6,467 nucleotides of DNA from Vulcanimicrobiota bacterium (lineage in GTDB: Bacteria > Vulcanimicrobiota > Vulcanimicrobiia > Vulcanimicrobiales > Vulcanimicrobiaceae): positions 1 through 6,467 of the forward strand of contig PMUE01000256.1 in assembly GCA_003167055.1 (NCBI GenBank). The letters run 5' to 3'. Shown piece after piece: positions 5,415 through 6,467 of this stretch. The translations under genes were made by a program, and so were the position numbers. Each line of letters begins with the position of its first letter. Positions within the stretch are counted from its first letter, which is position 1. The notes under the pieces were generated by a model. It searched no databases. It was not told the origin of the DNA and saw only the letters and a program-made list of their open reading frames with translations.

Positions 5415-5936
5415 ATGATCATAACGTACCGTGGCAAGACCCCAAAAATTCACCCGAGCGCGTTTGTGGCACCCACCGCGGTGCTCATCGGCGACGTGGA
5501 AGTCGGCGAGGAGTCGAGCATCTGGTTCGGCGCCGTCCTGCGCGGTGACAACGGTCCCATCCGCGTTGGCGCGCGTACCTCGGTGCAAGACAACGCGGTG
5601 CTCCACGTGATGACGCTGACACAGATCGACGACGACGTCACGATCGGCCACTGCGCCGTCATGGAGGACTGCCACGTCAAGCGTTACGCGCTAATCGGAA
5701 GTAATGCCGTCCTGCTCAACGGTTGCGTGATCGGTGAAGGCGCGCTGGTCGCCGCCGGCAGCGTCGTCGGCGAGCGCGTCGAGATTCCCGATCGTGTGCT
5801 CGCGGCGGGCGTACCTGCTAAGGTAAAGAAAGCGATAGAAGGCGAGGCCGCGCGCTGGATCGAGATCGCATCCGAAGAGTACGTGCACCTTTCGCGCTCG
5901 TATCTCGCCGAAGGTATTGATGCCCAGCGCCCGTGA
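5415..5936 (+). CDS. Gamma-carbonic anhydrase-like left-handed beta-helix protein
   Basis: A 173-residue hexapeptide-repeat protein of the gamma carbonic anhydrase / YrdA / PaaY group, normally a trimer with metal sites at subunit interfaces. Repeats run from about residue 12 (IHPSAFVAPTAVLIGDV) to 133, followed by the C-terminal helix (about 140-165). R43-G-D45 (AVLRGDNGPIRVG), Q58-D and H64 (VLHV) are present, as is H79 (VTIGH). The position expected to hold the third metal-binding histidine, usually LHGC, is M83-E84-D85-C86, so carbonic anhydrase activity is doubtful. ATG 5415 gives the typical MIITYRGKTPKIHPSAF start. An in-frame ATG at 5391 is possible but would overlap the divergent small gene. 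The next gene overlaps the 3' end by 17 bp, implying an operon. Confidence 0.92.
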   Translation: MIITYRGKTPKIHPSAFVAPTAVLIGDVEVGEESSIWFGAVLRGDNGPIRVGARTSVQDNAVLHVMTLTQIDDDVTIGHCAVMEDCHVKRYALIGSNAVLLNGCVIGEGALVAAGSVVGERVEIPDRVLAAGVPAKVKKAIEGEAARWIEIASEEYVHLSRSYLAEGIDAQRP

Positions 5937-6387
5937 ACTGATCAAAAGCTTCATCGAGAGTGAAGGCCACAAAGTCGACGCAGCACCGCCGGATGATGCC
6001 GGTGTAAGCGAGCTGCTCTTTCGCACGCGTGGGCAAGTTTTCTCGGTTACGACGACGGAAGCGGACGAGGCTGCCTTCAGTATCTCGACCGCGTACGAGA
6101 TTCCGGAATGGGCGCGCGAGCCTGGGCAGAATACCGAAGCGCTCGAGCGCGTGCACGGCCGGCATCCACACGTCATTTTTACGCTCGCGCACGATGGCAG
6201 CCTCTTCGTCGCGACGCTAGACGAGCACGCGCACTCGTCGCAGGAACTGATCAACAATTTTTGGTCGCTGGTCGCGCGCCTGCGCGATGCCGGCTCGCAG
6301 GCGATCGAAGACATCGTCGACCGCACCGAGAGCAAAGTTGCGGCTGAGAAGTTCATCAACTCGTTCATGATGGGCGGCGGTCAGTGA
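5920..6387 (+). CDS. Hypothetical protein, possibly YbjN-like (155 aa)
   Basis: I cannot assign this protein firmly. It starts with an amphipathic helix (SARELIKSFIESEGHKV, 3-19), followed by alternating strands: ELLFRTRGQVFSVTTTE, then AAFSISTAYEIP. A central helix comes next, then the strands HVIFTLAHDGSLFVATLDEHA and a C-terminal helical half (SSQELINNFWSLVARLRDAG onward). This alpha-beta-alpha order and the 'hydrophobic strand, DG turn, strand, long helix' end recall YbjN / type III secretion chaperone-like folds, but no decisive motif is seen. There is no signal peptide. ATG 5920 is preferred over TTG 5917 because AAGG at 5911-5914 lies 5 bases upstream. It overlaps the carbonic-anhydrase-like gene by 17 bp and the next gene by 4 bp, so all three are probably co-transcribed and coupled. 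Confidence 0.75.
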   Translation: MPSARELIKSFIESEGHKVDAAPPDDAGVSELLFRTRGQVFSVTTTEADEAAFSISTAYEIPEWAREPGQNTEALERVHGRHPHVIFTLAHDGSLFVATLDEHAHSSQELINNFWSLVARLRDAGSQAIEDIVDRTESKVAAEKFINSFMMGGGQ

Positions 6388-6467
6388 ACGATCCGCTGCG
6401 TCCGATCGAACAGGCGCTCAGTGACGAAGGGCTCTACTTTACGCGCGATGACGACGAGGATGCGTAT
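6384..6467 (+). CDS. Start of a further gene, possibly YbjN-domain (truncated by window end)
   Basis: Only 28 residues are visible, beginning with GTG at 6384 inside a GTGA overlap with the preceding stop codon. GGCGG at 6376-6380 could serve as its ribosome-binding site. The peptide MNDPLRPIEQALSDEGLYF followed by an acidic stretch looks like the first helix and strand of a YbjN-type domain, and resembles in layout the start of the gene before it. The assignment is tentative. The tight overlap supports an operon with the two upstream genes. Confidence 0.6.
   Translation, partial: MNDPLRPIEQALSDEGLYFTRDDDEDAY

Noticed and set aside
1..6467. CRISPR array, toxin-antitoxin pair, defence island or transposase
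   Set aside because: No regularly spaced repeats, terminal inverted repeats or transposase motifs were seen; the HNH gene alone does not make a defence system.

Overview
The window is a compact, GC-rich bacterial chromosome segment. A hand count gives about 67% GC in one sampled line of the oxidase gene and about 53% in the HNH gene region. Genes lie on both strands with very little space between them. Gene content (a molybdenum-hydroxylase Fe-S subunit, DUF5069, a TIM-barrel amidohydrolase, a cysteine hydrolase, a flavin amine oxidase, a YncE-like propeller, a gamma-carbonic-anhydrase-like protein) suits a free-living, metabolically versatile bacterium. The style resembles uncultivated soil lineages such as Eremiobacterota, but no marker gene is present, so the taxonomic guess is weak.

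Layout. 1-407 (minus): truncated (2Fe-2S) small subunit of a xanthine-dehydrogenase-family enzyme. 478-912 (minus): DUF5069 protein. 924-1742 (plus): amidohydrolase, starting 11 bp from the divergent DUF5069 start. 1723-2181 (minus): phage-type HNH endonuclease, lower in GC than its surroundings, overlapping the amidohydrolase tail-to-tail. 2245-2319 (minus): tRNA-Thr(CGT) with encoded CCA. 2397-3041 (minus): isochorismatase-fold cysteine hydrolase. 3104-4234 (plus): monomeric sarcosine oxidase / N-methyl-tryptophan-oxidase-like flavoenzyme, divergent from the hydrolase across 62 bp that carry two perfect inverted repeats. 4221-5129 (minus): cytoplasmic-looking seven-bladed propeller, preceded 3 bp upstream by a small 87-aa gene at 5133-5396. 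5415 onward (plus): gamma-carbonic-anhydrase-like protein, a 155-aa protein and the start of another gene, overlapping as an operon.

How the genes may work together. The best functional pairing is the divergent hydrolase/oxidase pair. N-carbamoylsarcosine amidase belongs to the isochorismatase superfamily and yields sarcosine, the substrate of the neighbouring oxidase family, so a small N-methyl-amine catabolic module is possible but unproven. The HNH gene against the tRNA-Thr 3' end looks like a mobile-element remnant. I see no clear multi-gene novel system. The items most worth a second look are the paired hairpins at the hydrolase/oxidase starts, the unclassified 87-aa protein coupled to a leaderless propeller, and the missing histidine ligand in the carbonic-anhydrase-like protein.
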